From Ensifer adhaerens (GTDB taxonomy: Bacteria > Pseudomonadota > Alphaproteobacteria > Rhizobiales > Rhizobiaceae), in NCBI GenBank assembly GCA_900215285.1, contig OCMG01000006.1:1-48532 (forward strand): DNA of 48,532 nucleotides, given 5' to 3'. Under the pieces are notes generated by a model that worked only from the letters and a program-made list of their open reading frames with translations, made no database searches and had not been told where the DNA came from. Position numbers and translations under genes: made by a program. The first letter of the stretch is position 1. Each line of letters opens with the position of its first letter. Below are positions 1 to 8,881 of the stretch, in pieces.

Positions 1-547
1 CGCGCGGCGCGGCAGAGAACGGCAACAGGCTCGGCAGAAAAAGGGTCGCGAGAATGCCGGCGAAGCCACTGGCTAAACTGATAACCCAAAGCCAATGGTT
101 TTGTCTCCGTCGCTCGCGGGCGCTTGCCATTTGTCCCGCCATCTCGCGCGCCACCCGCTGGAAATCCCTGCTCTCGTTATGGAACTGCTGAGCTGCCTTC
201 TTCACCAAGCTCTCACCGCTGCGCTCAATCGCGCGCGCATGATGCTCAGGACCGTTTTTCAGAAGAGGGGACTTTTCGACCGCGTGTAGACGCTCTGCGA
301 CCTGCGCAAAACTTTGGACGAGCTGCGCAAGATCGGCGCTATAGTCGATCGGTTGCTGAAGCTTCTCCTGGCCATCCAGCGCGGCTTCCACGCCCTTGCG
401 GATCGTTGTCATTTCGTGGACCAGATCGCCGGCCAGATCCTCGACAGTCTGGCGCAGCTCCTCAAACGCCTGCGCCGGATCGCTGCCCTCGTCCTCCTGG
501 TTGTCGATAATACCCCGCTCGAGTAGCTCTTTATCGTCATCCGTCAT
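1..547 (-). CDS. DUF6118-like membrane protein, partial (copy 1)
   Basis: Only the first 182 codons are present, because the window edge cuts the 3' end. The complete gene is at 38684-39436 and its description is given there. The start ATG at 547 is preceded by an AGGAG five bases upstream. The gene lies 8 bases after the stop of traA and is probably co-transcribed with it. Confidence 0.8.
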   Translation of the reverse strand, partial: MTDDDKELLERGIIDNQEDEGSDPAQAFEELRQTVEDLAGDLVHEMTTIRKGVEAALDGQEKLQQPIDYSADLAQLVQSFAQVAERLHAVEKSPLLKNGPEHHARAIERSGESLVKKAAQQFHNESRDFQRVAREMAGQMASARERRRQNHWLWVISLASGFAGILATLFLPSLLPFSAAPR

Positions 548-555
548 GCATGCTC

Positions 556-3500
556 CTATCGTTCAAGCCCTTGGCTGCGCCCACGCGAAATTTGCTGTTC
601 CATTGCGCGAGCGACGTTCTGTTCCTGTCTGACATGGCTGATGCCGATTTCCTTGGACCGGCTGCGAACGATGGATTCCACCTGTGGATCCCGCTCGATC
701 ACGTCGGCGACCTTCCTCATCTGTCCCTCGACCTTGCCGCGCGCTCGTCATGCTGCCAGCCCTGAAGGTTCTGGCGCTCGGCCTGTAGCTTCTGCCATGT
801 GTTGATGAGCCGATCGGCCCTGACGTTCGGATCGGCTTGCAAAGCCCGCTCCCGGTCCATGCCTGCCACAAGCTGGCCAACGCGCTCCCGGCCGGAGAGC
901 TGGTGCATGGCCTGTTCGGTCTGTGGATCGTTCCGCATGGCAGAAACCATCAGGTTAGGCGATCCTGGCCGCTGCTGATCGAGCTGTTGACCGGCCTGCT
1001 GCAATTCCGATTTCTGACCCTCCAAAACCGGCAAGCCTTCGCGGTCCATTTTTGCAGCCGCACTCCATGCACGAGCGAAACGATCAACAGACTGCTCGAA
1101 CCCGGACATTGGCCGCAAGCGGTCCGATTGGCGCTCCTGATCCTGTTTTTCTGGTACGGGCGATATCCGCAGGCTTCCGTCCTTCGACCGCTGTTGCGAA
1201 AGCGAGAGAGAGCCGCGCTCGCCAGCGCGGAGCTTCAGCCCATCGAACATGCCGCGCCGCTGCGTCTCGACCTTCTGTGGCGGTTCCTGACCCTTTTCGG
1301 ATCTGGCCGGCGTCTGAGATTTGTCGCCCGCTGCCCCGCGCGAAAGTTTCAGACCATCGAAGGCGCTGCGTCGCTTTGCCTGCTGGCGGTTGTCGCTACG
1401 ATCAGAGCCGGGATCCTCGCGACCGCGAACAGGACCGACCTGCAATCGAAGTCGCTCGTCATGAACGCCTGTTTCGACTGCATCCCGGTCCTGTTGCTCC
1501 CGTGCGGGATGGGCCGCAGGGGAGCGTTGATCCTGCCGCTGCATTGCAGCACGATCAACCTCGATTTCGCTGCGAATGCCGATTTGCTCGGCGATGCCTC
1601 GCCGCCCGGCGAAGTCCTTGGTGTAGTCGAGTGTGGTTTCCTTGACCCCGGAGCGGCCGAGCCGATCTCCCAGCGCCTTGAAGGCCAGTTCGTCGGCGCC
1701 ATGCACTTTCCATGAATTTCGCTCGGCTGTCTTGCCGTTCGGAAGTTGCACGGTTTCAGATCCGGCATGTCCAAGCCCGATCTTCGCGCCGATCTCCTGA
1801 GCCGCGTCCTTCATCGCCCGTTCGAGATCCACGCCCCAAGTCGTGTGCCTCTGACCCTTGTCGTTTTCCAGCGTCACGAAATAGCTGTCGCGGTTGGCAG
1901 CCCTGTGCTCGTACGGCGCAACGCCATGTTCCACGAGCTTGCCTGCCTTGCGATCGTTGAACTCGTCTTTCGCCACATAAAGCTGCACGCCGTCGCGATG
2001 ACGGGTCATGGCGACATAGGTCAGATGCCGGTCCATGGTCTGCGATGCCATCACGAGGGCGCGATCAACCGTCGCTCCTTGGGTCTTGTGAATGGTGGTC
2101 GCATAGCCATGGTCAAAGGACTGGTAAGTTTTCGTGGGTATGGTGACAATGCGGTCATTGTTCCGACCGCGACCAGCACCACCATCGAGCTGAACTTGTA
2201 TTGCGTCCGGCTCGACGGTCTGCACTGTTCCCAACATCCCGTTCTTGACGCCAAGATCACGATCGTTCTCAGAAACACGAGACGGTCGCCAGGCGCAAAA
2301 GCACGGCGGCCGTCATTGGTCTGGAACGAGACCTCGCCACCTTCCTCGCCGCGTCCCAGCCGTTGGCTGTCCTGCAGGGCCGATCGGATATCGGCATTGA
2401 TGGCGCGAACATCAGCACGACGATGGGCCATGGCGACACGGGTGCCATCCGGACGCTGTTCGCGGTCGGCAAGATAGTCCCGCACGATCTCGCCACGCGC
2501 GCCCTCGCCCGTTTCGCTGAACCGGATATCGCCACTCTGCCGATAGGCGGCCAAGCCGTCGGCGGTTTTATGGGTGGCGAACGAAACCGACGCCTCTCGC
2601 TGCCAGTCCACGCGCTGGCGGCGGATTTCGGAAAGTTCGGCATGGCCGATCTGCTCGGCGATGGCGCGGAACGGCGCGCCGGCTCCGATCGCCTGCAGCT
2701 GCTCGTGATCGCCAACGAGAACGATTTTCGCACCGGACTTTTCGGCTTCACCGACGAACCGGGCAAGCTGGCGGCTTCCGACCATGCCCGCCTCGTCGAT
2801 GACGAAGACGTCGCCGCGGCCGAGCTGGTGACGATCGTTCTGCCAGCCCATTTCCCATGATGCCAAGGTGCGAGACGCGATACCGGAAGACTCCTCCAGA
2901 CCCTCGGCCGCCTTGCCTGACAAAGCCGCGCCATGAACCTGATAGCCCTGCGCCTCCCAAGCCTCGCGAGCGGCCGCCAGCATGGTGGATTTTCCAGCGC
3001 CGGCATAACCAACCACGGCGGCGATCCGCTCCGGCCCGGTGATATGTTCGATCGCCGCCCGCTGCTCATCGGAAAGCCGCGCCCGCCCGATGCGCCGATC
3101 GCGCTCGCCACTGTCCAGTTCGCCCCGCTCGACCTTGCCAGCGGTGTCGCTCGAAACGCTCGACCGAATAGCAGCATCTTGGCGGCCGATTGCCCGTTTT
3201 CTACCAGCCGGCGATCGACGCCATGGTTTTGCGCCTGGTGCAGTCGCTCGGCGGAATTCGCCATGCTGGATTCGAGATCCACCATCTCGCGCGTCGAATA
3301 GCGCGCAAGCTCGATCTCACCTGTCGTCGCATCCGCACGTTCTGCCTGAAGCTCGACCAGTGCCGGTGACGACATTACGGTGGCGAAGGCATTCTGGAAC
3401 GCCTGTGCATCGTCGTTGATGTAGCGATGCAAGGTGCGCGCGATATCGTGCCGATCAAACACGCTCTTTTCGCCGGTGATGATTGCCAAAACCTGTTCCG

Positions 3501-4263
3501 GCTTCTCCCGGATCAGGTCGGCGTTGCGCTTCGCCGCATCCTCATCCAGCCGTGCCCGCGAGACGTCAAGACCGCGCCGCTCCATCTGCGTCGCATGAAC
3601 GCCAGCATGTTCGGTCGGCTCAATCTCCAGTCCGCGCTCGGCATGACTACGATGATCGACGCGAATATCGAGACCGGCACGTGCAAGATGTGAATTGGTC
3701 ATCTGCTCGAAGGATTGTCTGATATCGCGAAGCTGCATATGCGAGGTCGGCAAGTCGTTTTTCAGGAGCCACTTGTTCTCCCGCTCAATGAAGGTTTTCT
3801 CGCCCAGCCCCTCCTCGTTCACCTGCCGCGTCGTCATCAAAAGATGTGCGTGGTGGTTTCTAACGTCGCTCGCATCATGCGGCCGGTGGATGGCGAAATC
3901 CACCCCCGCGCCGTAGCGGTTCGCCAGGTCCTGGGCGAACTCCCGCGTCAGCTCCAGGCGCTGCTCGGCCGTCAGCTCATGCGGCAATGCGATTTCAAAT
4001 TCACGGGCGACACGCGCGTCTTTCCGGCTTTCGGCGAATTCCGCCGCATTCCAAAGCTTCTCGCGGCTCTTCGCCCATTCCGCGCTAACGCCATCAGGAA
4101 GCACGATTTCCGCATGCTCCACACCCTCCTTGCGGGTGAAGTCATGCGTGATGCCATCGCGTTCGTTCGTCAGGCGCTCGCCGGCACGATAGGCCGCCGA
4201 GGCAACGGCGCTTCTGCCGCTGGCCCGCGTTACCGGCTTCATGCTTGCGTGATAGATCGCCAA
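556..4263 (-). pseudogene. traA: TraA relaxase-helicase, copy 1, reading frame broken
   Basis: This is the same gene as 39445-43152. Here the frame is interrupted by a missing C near 744, a missing C near 2270 and two extra T in a T run at 3197-3200. The net change is zero, so the alignment offset returns to its starting value afterwards. A further local difference near 3086 (a CCCGCCC versus CCGCGCC context) changes residues without changing length. The duplicate is fully open over 1235 codons, so these breaks are most likely read errors at the low-coverage contig end rather than a decayed gene. The expected start is the TTG at 4263. Confidence 0.85.
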
Positions 4264-4302
4264 ACGCCGTCTGTCCTTTCCCGATCTACGATCGGCGCAT
4301 CT

Positions 4303-4332
4303 GAGTTGCGCAGCAACTCGAAAGTGCGCCCT
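4303..4332 (+). other. oriT: Origin of transfer (oriT), RSF1010/Ti-like, copy 1
   Basis: A perfect 7-bp hairpin (GAGTTGC, loop GCA, GCAACTC, 4303-4319) is followed two bases later by AAGTGCGCCCT (4322-4332). As I recall it, this equals the core nick region of the RSF1010/R1162 oriT, which also has a hairpin just 5' of it. The site lies between the divergent traA and traD genes, the position of oriT in Ti-type plasmids. With the hairpin 5' of the nick, the plus strand would be transferred and traD/traG would enter the recipient first. The exact nick position is inferred, not shown. Confidence 0.8.
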
Positions 4333-4526
4333 TCGCAATTCGCTCGCTACGCTCTCGAATGCCTCGGTGTGGCGCTCGCGGAACCGTCGAGATTGAATCT
4401 GATCGTGCATTTGCAGCATACGTCGGGGAAAAATTCAATCAGAAGAACGTGAATTGCGATCCGTAAGCTGGAAAAACACACGCTATGAGATAGGATCGAT
4501 CAAGTTGATACGGAGGGATTGACGAT

Positions 4527-4814
4527 ATGGCCCGAAAGTCTATTGAAGAACGCCTTGCCCAGCTGGAGGCGCAAAAGAAGACGCTCAAAGCCAGGCTCGG
4601 CAAAGAAGAACGCGCTAAGGATACACGCCGCAAAGTTCTACTCGGCGCGCTCGTTATGCATCGCCTCGAAACCGGCAAGGATGAGTTTTCGCGTGGTTTG
4701 AGCGACTGGCTACGCCGTGAGCTGCCAGGGTTTCTGACGCGCGACAATGACAAGGAGATTTTTCACGATCTCCTGAAACCAAAGGCGGCAGGTGGCAGTG
4801 AGGCCAGCTCATGA
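4527..4814 (+). CDS. traD: TraD-like conjugal transfer accessory protein (copy 1)
   Basis: This 95-aa basic protein has a charged, coiled-coil-prone N-terminus (about residues 1-35, rich in Lys, Glu and Leu) followed by a DTRRKVLLGALV segment typical of the TraD/TraC-type accessory proteins of rhizobial and Ti plasmids. Such proteins are thought to help the relaxase at oriT. A GGAGG lies 9 bases before the ATG. The stop overlaps the start of traG by 4 bases (ATGA), so the two are translationally coupled. The gene runs divergently from traA, with oriT between them. The TraD/TraC assignment rests on motif and position; the coupling-protein TraD of F-type plasmids is a different family. Confidence 0.82.
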   Translation: MARKSIEERLAQLEAQKKTLKARLGKEERAKDTRRKVLLGALVMHRLETGKDEFSRGLSDWLRRELPGFLTRDNDKEIFHDLLKPKAAGGSEASS

Positions 4815-6460
4815 ACCAGGCGACACTTGCATGGGCTGCCTTCAAGAACATGATGCGAAAGGCGGCAAGCGATCCGGTATGGGCTGTCATCAATATCGTC
4901 ATATCGCCTTTCCGGGCAGTGGTTTATTTTTACCGTGTTGGGCTCGTCTTTCTCGTCATCGCCCTCATCCTCGCTGCGATCCCGTTCGCCATTCCCGAAG
5001 CCTGGTTCGTGTCGCGATGGATCGCCAACATAGTCGTGGCGATCGTCATTCTCATCTTCGCCTTCCGGCTTCTCACCAATCCGATGATTGAGCACTTCGG
5101 CAATTTGGACGGCGATACTCACGGCACGGCTCGCTTCGCTACCAACAAGGAGGTCGCACCCCTCACCCGCACCGGCTCGGGCCTGCTGATCGGCCGCGAC
5201 AGCAAAACCGGGAAGCTGCTACGCTATGATGGACCGGCCCATCTGCTGACGATGGCGCCGACGCGCACTGGCAAGGGTGTCGGAACCATCATCCCGAATC
5301 TCCTGACCGCCGACCGCTCGGTGATCTGCATCGACCCCAAGGGCGAGAATGCCAGGATTGCCGGTCGTGCCCGTCGTCAGTTCGGTCCGGTCTACGTCCT
5401 CGATCCCTTCGGCGCTACAGCCGAACCGATCGCCGCATTCAATCCGCTTGAAGGACTCGACCCCAATGGCCTCGATGTCGCGGAAGATGCAAGCACCCTC
5501 GCCGACGCTCTTGTCTTCGACGAACCGGGCATGACTGGCGAGGCGCATTGGAACGAAGAAGCCAAGGCGCTCATCTCGGGCATGATCCTCCATATCGTCG
5601 CGCAGGAACCCTCTAGCCGCCGTTCTCTCGTTACCCTGCGTGAAAACCTTACCCTGGCCCCTGAAGCCTTCACAGGGCTCCTCAAGGAAATGCAGGAATC
5701 CACGGCAGCCAGCGGCCTCGTCGCACGCGCGGCCAACCGCCACCTCGGCAAATCCGATCGCGAGGCGGCCGGCGTTCTGTCGGCGGCGCAGCGCCATACC
5801 CATTTTCTCGATAGCCCGCGCATGGCCCGTATGCTCAGCCGGTCGGATTTCCGGTTTGCCGATCTCAAGAGCCGCACCGCAACGGTCTTCCTCGTGCTGC
5901 CGCCCGATAGGCTTTCGACCTATTCGCGCTGGCTGCGTCTGCTTGTCACCCAAAGCCTGCTCGAAATGGCTCGTTCGCCAGGCAAGCCGGCGATTCCGGT
6001 ACTCTATCTCCTCGACGAGTTCGCGTCCCTCGGTCACCTGGCGCCCGTCGAACGTGCCATGGGCCTGATGGCCGGTTACGGGGTGCAGCTGTGGCCGATC
6101 CTGCAAGACGTTCATCAGCTACGCGCCACCTACGGGCAGCGTGCAGGTACCTTCCTGTCGAATGCCGGCGTCCTGCAGGTCTTCGGCGTCAATGACCACG
6201 AAAGTGCCCGTCTCGTCTCCGACATGCTCGGGCAATCCACCGTCGTCTTCGAAAGCATGGGCCGCGCTCTCGATTCCGATAAGACGGGGATCTCCTACGG
6301 CGAACAGCATGTGGGCCGCCCGTTGCTGACACCCGACGAGGTCCGCAACCTGCCACAACACGCCGAACTGCTGTTCCTCGCTGGGCAGCGGCCGATCGTC
6401 GCCGGCAAACTCGCCTATTACAGCGATCAGGAATTCAAGGGAGCGTTCGACCGTGTCTGA
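4811..6460 (+). CDS. traG: TraG/VirD4-type coupling protein (copy 1)
   Basis: This 549-aa inner-membrane ATPase links the relaxosome to a type IV secretion channel. Two N-terminal membrane segments (about residues 41-63 and 71-89) precede a cytoplasmic AAA+ domain. The Walker A motif is APTRTGKG (149-156) and Walker B ends in LLDEF (400-404). A TraG/VirD4-style IDPKGEN motif is at about 174-180. The length is somewhat short compared with Ti-plasmid TraG proteins of over 600 aa. The start overlaps traD by ATGA. No trb or virB genes exist on the plasmid, so the partner channel must come from elsewhere. Confidence 0.93.
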   Translation: MNQATLAWAAFKNMMRKAASDPVWAVINIVISPFRAVVYFYRVGLVFLVIALILAAIPFAIPEAWFVSRWIANIVVAIVILIFAFRLLTNPMIEHFGNLDGDTHGTARFATNKEVAPLTRTGSGLLIGRDSKTGKLLRYDGPAHLLTMAPTRTGKGVGTIIPNLLTADRSVICIDPKGENARIAGRARRQFGPVYVLDPFGATAEPIAAFNPLEGLDPNGLDVAEDASTLADALVFDEPGMTGEAHWNEEAKALISGMILHIVAQEPSSRRSLVTLRENLTLAPEAFTGLLKEMQESTAASGLVARAANRHLGKSDREAAGVLSAAQRHTHFLDSPRMARMLSRSDFRFADLKSRTATVFLVLPPDRLSTYSRWLRLLVTQSLLEMARSPGKPAIPVLYLLDEFASLGHLAPVERAMGLMAGYGVQLWPILQDVHQLRATYGQRAGTFLSNAGVLQVFGVNDHESARLVSDMLGQSTVVFESMGRALDSDKTGISYGEQHVGRPLLTPDEVRNLPQHAELLFLAGQRPIVAGKLAYYSDQEFKGAFDRV

Positions 6461-6468
6461 CACGTCAA

Positions 6469-6759
6469 GTGGCAGTGTCCATCTCGCCACATGAAAAGCT
6501 TGGTCGGATTGCCGATAGCTCGGTTCCAGACAGTGAGCGCGTGACCCGCCTCGCGCGGCTGAGCACCTGCATTGCAGACGCTGGAATCATCGCTGCACTT
6601 CAACAAGTGATCGCATCCCCTGCCCTGTTCGAACTCACTGATGCTGAGATTGCCTACAAGCTGCAAAACATCAAAAGAGCGACGTCGATCCCCGACGATG
6701 CCATTCAGACCTTGCACACCCTGGAAATCGCATTGGGGAGATTAACGCCCGAAGAATGA
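6469..6759 (+). CDS. Small conserved protein after traG (copy 1)
   Basis: This 96-aa soluble protein begins 8 bases after the traG stop, probably at GTG 6469, and continues the traD-traG operon. It is predicted to be mostly helical, with no membrane segment or signal peptide. I do not recognise a family. Its identical presence in the duplicate and its tight spacing support a real gene. The ribosome-binding site is weak, which fits translation coupled to traG. Confidence 0.65.
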   Translation: MAVSISPHEKLGRIADSSVPDSERVTRLARLSTCIADAGIIAALQQVIASPALFELTDAEIAYKLQNIKRATSIPDDAIQTLHTLEIALGRLTPEE

Positions 6760-6872
6760 AAATCGTCCCGGCGCTGACACACCGGGGCATTGTCACTGGC
6801 GGCCCTCCGGCTCTCTACCGCCCAAATGAAAGAGCGTTCGCCTCCGGGCCGGACGCGACTATCGTCGCGCAA

Positions 6873-7190
6873 TCAGGCGATCGCCTGTAATCCCTTGTTC
6901 CGTATAACAGTCAGCAAACGCAGAGCAGGACCGCTTGGCCTTTTAACGCCGCGTTCCCAATCTGACACCAGCCCCTTGCTAACGTTGAGATATCGGGCAA
7001 ACACCGGCTGAGAAATGTTCTCGCGCTCACGGATAGTGCGAATTTCCTCCGGGGTCAGCGGCTCCACGGTTGTCAGGCACCCTTCATCAAATTCACGCAT
7101 CGTCTGTTTGTCGATCGCGCCGGACTCGTAGAATCCCTCCATCATTTCATGGACGGCTGCCAGTGCCTCACTCTTGTAAGTCTTTGTCAT
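6873..7190 (-). CDS. higA: HigA/XRE-type antitoxin
   Basis: This 105-aa protein has a C-terminal helix-turn-helix (about residues 48-100) with the pattern ISQPVFARYLNVSKGLVSDWERG, as in HigA- and NadS-like antitoxins. It would bind and neutralise the toxin encoded just upstream and repress their shared promoter. Its first 23 bases overlap the toxin gene, in toxin-first order, which is typical of higBA-type loci. A perfect 14-bp palindrome (CAGGCGATCGCCTG, 6874-6887) covers its last codons. The copy at 45761-46074 is frame-broken. Confidence 0.87.
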   Translation of the reverse strand: MTKTYKSEALAAVHEMMEGFYESGAIDKQTMREFDEGCLTTVEPLTPEEIRTIRERENISQPVFARYLNVSKGLVSDWERGVKRPSGPALRLLTVIRNKGLQAIA

Positions 7191-7557
7191 CGCATTTCAC
7201 CTCTAGCATTCGACCCGCATCGACTTCCGCTTTCATTTGCGCGTCTGTAAATCCCAAGACGAGTTTCGCGGCCTTTTTCATGTAAGCTTCATCCCCAGCA
7301 TCGAGATTGGCCATATCACTCTTCGCAAACCCGAATGCAAAGACCGCTCTCGTTTGCGCTCGAAAGAAAACCAGTGTCCGGAATCCGCCAGACTTCCCAG
7401 CGCCGGGCCGAGCAACGCGCTGCTTAATAAGGCCAGCCCCTAGATCGGCATCAATCTGGCCGCGCTCGGCGCGCGCAACAGCCTCACAAAGCATCGCGTC
7501 AGAGATTTTCTCTTTCCGGGCAAACTTCTGAAACCAACCGTTTTTAAAAACTCTCAC
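7168..7557 (-). CDS. higB: RelE/HigB-like toxin
   Basis: This 129-aa protein matches the RelE-like family that pairs with HTH antitoxins. It has the conserved GKSGGFRTLVFFR stretch (about residues 60-75) followed by a FGFAKSDMANL strand-helix segment. Members act as ribosome-dependent mRNA interferases. The start is a GTG with AGGA six bases upstream. Pairing with the overlapping antitoxin would give post-segregational stabilisation of the plasmid. Activity and specificity are inferred from the family. Confidence 0.85.
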   Translation of the reverse strand: MRVFKNGWFQKFARKEKISDAMLCEAVARAERGQIDADLGAGLIKQRVARPGAGKSGGFRTLVFFRAQTRAVFAFGFAKSDMANLDAGDEAYMKKAAKLVLGFTDAQMKAEVDAGRMLEVKCDDKDLQE

Positions 7558-7573
7558 GAGATATCCTACACCT

Positions 7574-7602
7574 TAAATATAACACCAAGCGTTACACTTC
7601 AA
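7574..7602 (-). promoter_or_regulatory. Promoter and operator of the toxin-antitoxin operon
   Basis: On the minus strand a TTGAAG -35 (7597-7602) and a TATTTA -10 (7574-7579) are 17 bases apart. The spacer holds an imperfect inverted repeat, TAACACCAAGCGTTA (7580-7594 on the plus strand). A dyad placed between the promoter boxes is what antitoxin autorepression would need. This is a pattern match only. Confidence 0.5.
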
Positions 7603-7607
7603 GAGCG

Positions 7608-7934
7608 TCACTTCGCATCATTCCTAAGAGCAGCGACTGCGCGCTCGATGGTCTCAGCCAACGTGATCTCATGCTGATCCGCATAGTTGTAAATCGCCTC
7701 GATCGTCTCTGCCCGAAGGCGTGTAGCGAATTGTTCTGTACGTCCTGTTTTTCGACGTGTTCTGCGAGTGGCTCGAATGGGAGCTGCTGTTTCGGAAGCG
7801 GAAGCCTTGGGCGTTTCTCGGAAGCCTGCAGCTCTGGTGGCAGCCTTCACAGCATCACTGTCGACAGGCGGCGCTGGCGTATCGTTTAGATTTCCGAAGT
7901 CGAGGGTCGCTCGCTTCTTGTCTTCGCTACTCAT
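7608..7934 (-). CDS. Small ribbon-helix-helix partition protein (ParG/ParB-like)
   Basis: This 108-aa protein has a disordered, basic N-terminal half (Ala/Thr/Arg-rich, residues 1-65) and a C-terminal ribbon-helix-helix-like fold: strand EQFATRL, a helix around IEAIYNYADQHE, then TLAETIERAVAAL. This resembles the ParG/Omega class of centromere-binding proteins that partner Walker ATPases. The ATG overlaps the parA stop by 4 bases, giving a coupled parA-parG-type operon. It probably binds the repeats at 8618-8714 and contacts ParA through its flexible arm. Confidence 0.75.
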   Translation of the reverse strand: MSSEDKKRATLDFGNLNDTPAPPVDSDAVKAATRAAGFRETPKASASETAAPIRATRRTRRKTGRTEQFATRLRAETIEAIYNYADQHEITLAETIERAVAALRNDAK

Positions 7935-8602
7935 GCACCCTCTCCTTTCAAAACGTTGATAACTGCCTGAGCAAATTCTCGACCATTTTCTTTGGCGCTC
8001 TCCAATCCCGACACATCGGATCGTTCCAGATCGTGAAGAATTCCGCCAAGAGAAAACAACGCCCGGTACGCGGCACGATCAATCAGAGTTGCAGGTAAAA
8101 CTGGTATGGCCGCGTCGGAAAACTGCCGGTCGATATCTCGTGCGGTCCGCTCGCGAATAGCTGGCGGGACTCGCGTGAAGAAAACCCTGTAAGGAATCTC
8201 CCGATTGGCAACCTTCCGCATCTGGTGAACCAGCTTCACGGACTTAGCGGCCTCTGACGCGTCAAGAACAGAGCTTTGGAGCGGAATTAAAACGAGATCC
8301 GAACGGGCAATCGCAAAACCAATTCGGTCGGTGGCGGTTCCTTCCAGATCAACAATGACAAAATCGGCGTTTGCCCGGGCTTCCTCGATCGTATCGATGA
8401 TGGTTTCGGCGGAATCGTCAATCATAAGCTGCAGTGTTTCCGGCGCCCCCTTCAGGCGGGCCCAGGCTTCAAGCGGGCGGTTGGGGTCGGCGTCGATCAG
8501 AACCACCTTGCGACCGGCGGCAGCGAATTCGCCGGCAAGTACGACAGCAGATGTTGTTTTCCCGACTCCGCCTTTGCTCGACACGAATGAAATGACTGGC
8601 AT
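7931..8602 (-). CDS. parA: ParA-family partition ATPase
   Basis: This 223-aa Walker ATPase of the ParA/MinD superfamily has the deviant Walker A SKGGVGKTT at residues 9-17, a VVLIDADP motif (about 33-40) and VIVDLEGT as Walker B. It lacks an N-terminal HTH, so it belongs to the short (type Ib, ParF-like) ParA class, which relies on its small partner for autoregulation. It segregates plasmid copies by gradients on the nucleoid. It is first in an operon with the 108-aa protein. The upstream region carries dense inverted repeats. The duplicate at 46814-47488 is frame-broken. Confidence 0.92.
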   Translation of the reverse strand: MPVISFVSSKGGVGKTTSAVVLAGEFAAAGRKVVLIDADPNRPLEAWARLKGAPETLQLMIDDSAETIIDTIEEARANADFVIVDLEGTATDRIGFAIARSDLVLIPLQSSVLDASEAAKSVKLVHQMRKVANREIPYRVFFTRVPPAIRERTARDIDRQFSDAAIPVLPATLIDRAAYRALFSLGGILHDLERSDVSGLESAKENGREFAQAVINVLKGEGA

Positions 8603-8617
8603 GAAGCATCTCCAAAA

Positions 8618-8714
8618 CTGCTAATCAGCAGAAAGCTAGCAGATGTGTATTTACAAACAATTTACATGCAGCTTGCTATCTGCCAATAAAAAGCTAGCAG
8701 CTTACAAGCTGCTA
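8618..8714. repeat. TAGCAG repeat cluster upstream of parA (candidate parS/operator or iterons)
   Basis: A roughly 100-bp AT-richer stretch carries repeated TAGCAG/CTGCTA elements: CTGCTA 8618-8623, AGCTAGCAG 8634-8642, GCAGCTTGCTA 8668-8678, and a perfect inverted repeat TAGCAGCTT-AC-AAGCTGCTA 8695-8714. It begins 16 bases upstream of the parA start and lies between parA and the rep gene. Its position fits a centromere and operator for the small partition protein; initiator iterons are the alternative. Confidence 0.6.
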
Positions 8715-8812
8715 AATTGTTTTGCCCCGCTTTTCTTCCCCACCTTTTCAAAAACCATAGGACATCTACAGCACGTGCGATGGTGCGTTTTTAGGATGCT
8801 GATGTTGCCGTG

Positions 8813-8876
8813 CCGACCCGCACGTAACGCGGGTCGGAACCGCCGCAGGGCCTCGTGAGAGGCCCGGACAGCGGCG
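8813..8876. other. Two strong hairpins at the 3' end of the rep gene
   Basis: The first is CCGACCCGC (8813-8821) pairing with GCGGGTCGG (8829-8837), 9 bp and perfect. The second is GGGCCTC-GTGA-GAGGCCC (8848-8865), flanked by a further CGCCGC/GCGGCG pair (8841-8846, 8871-8876). Neither is followed by a T run on the minus strand, so they are not classical terminators. They may be part of an origin or protect the rep transcript 3' end. Confidence 0.45.
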
Positions 8877-8881
8877 TCCGC

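Noticed and set aside
2051..4419. Separate helicase and relaxase genes in copy 1
   Set aside because: The duplicate shows one continuous gene; the splits coincide with one- or two-base differences between copies.
8813..8865. Hairpins after repA as a rho-independent terminator
   Set aside because: Stems are strong but no T run follows on the minus strand, so only a structural note was recorded.
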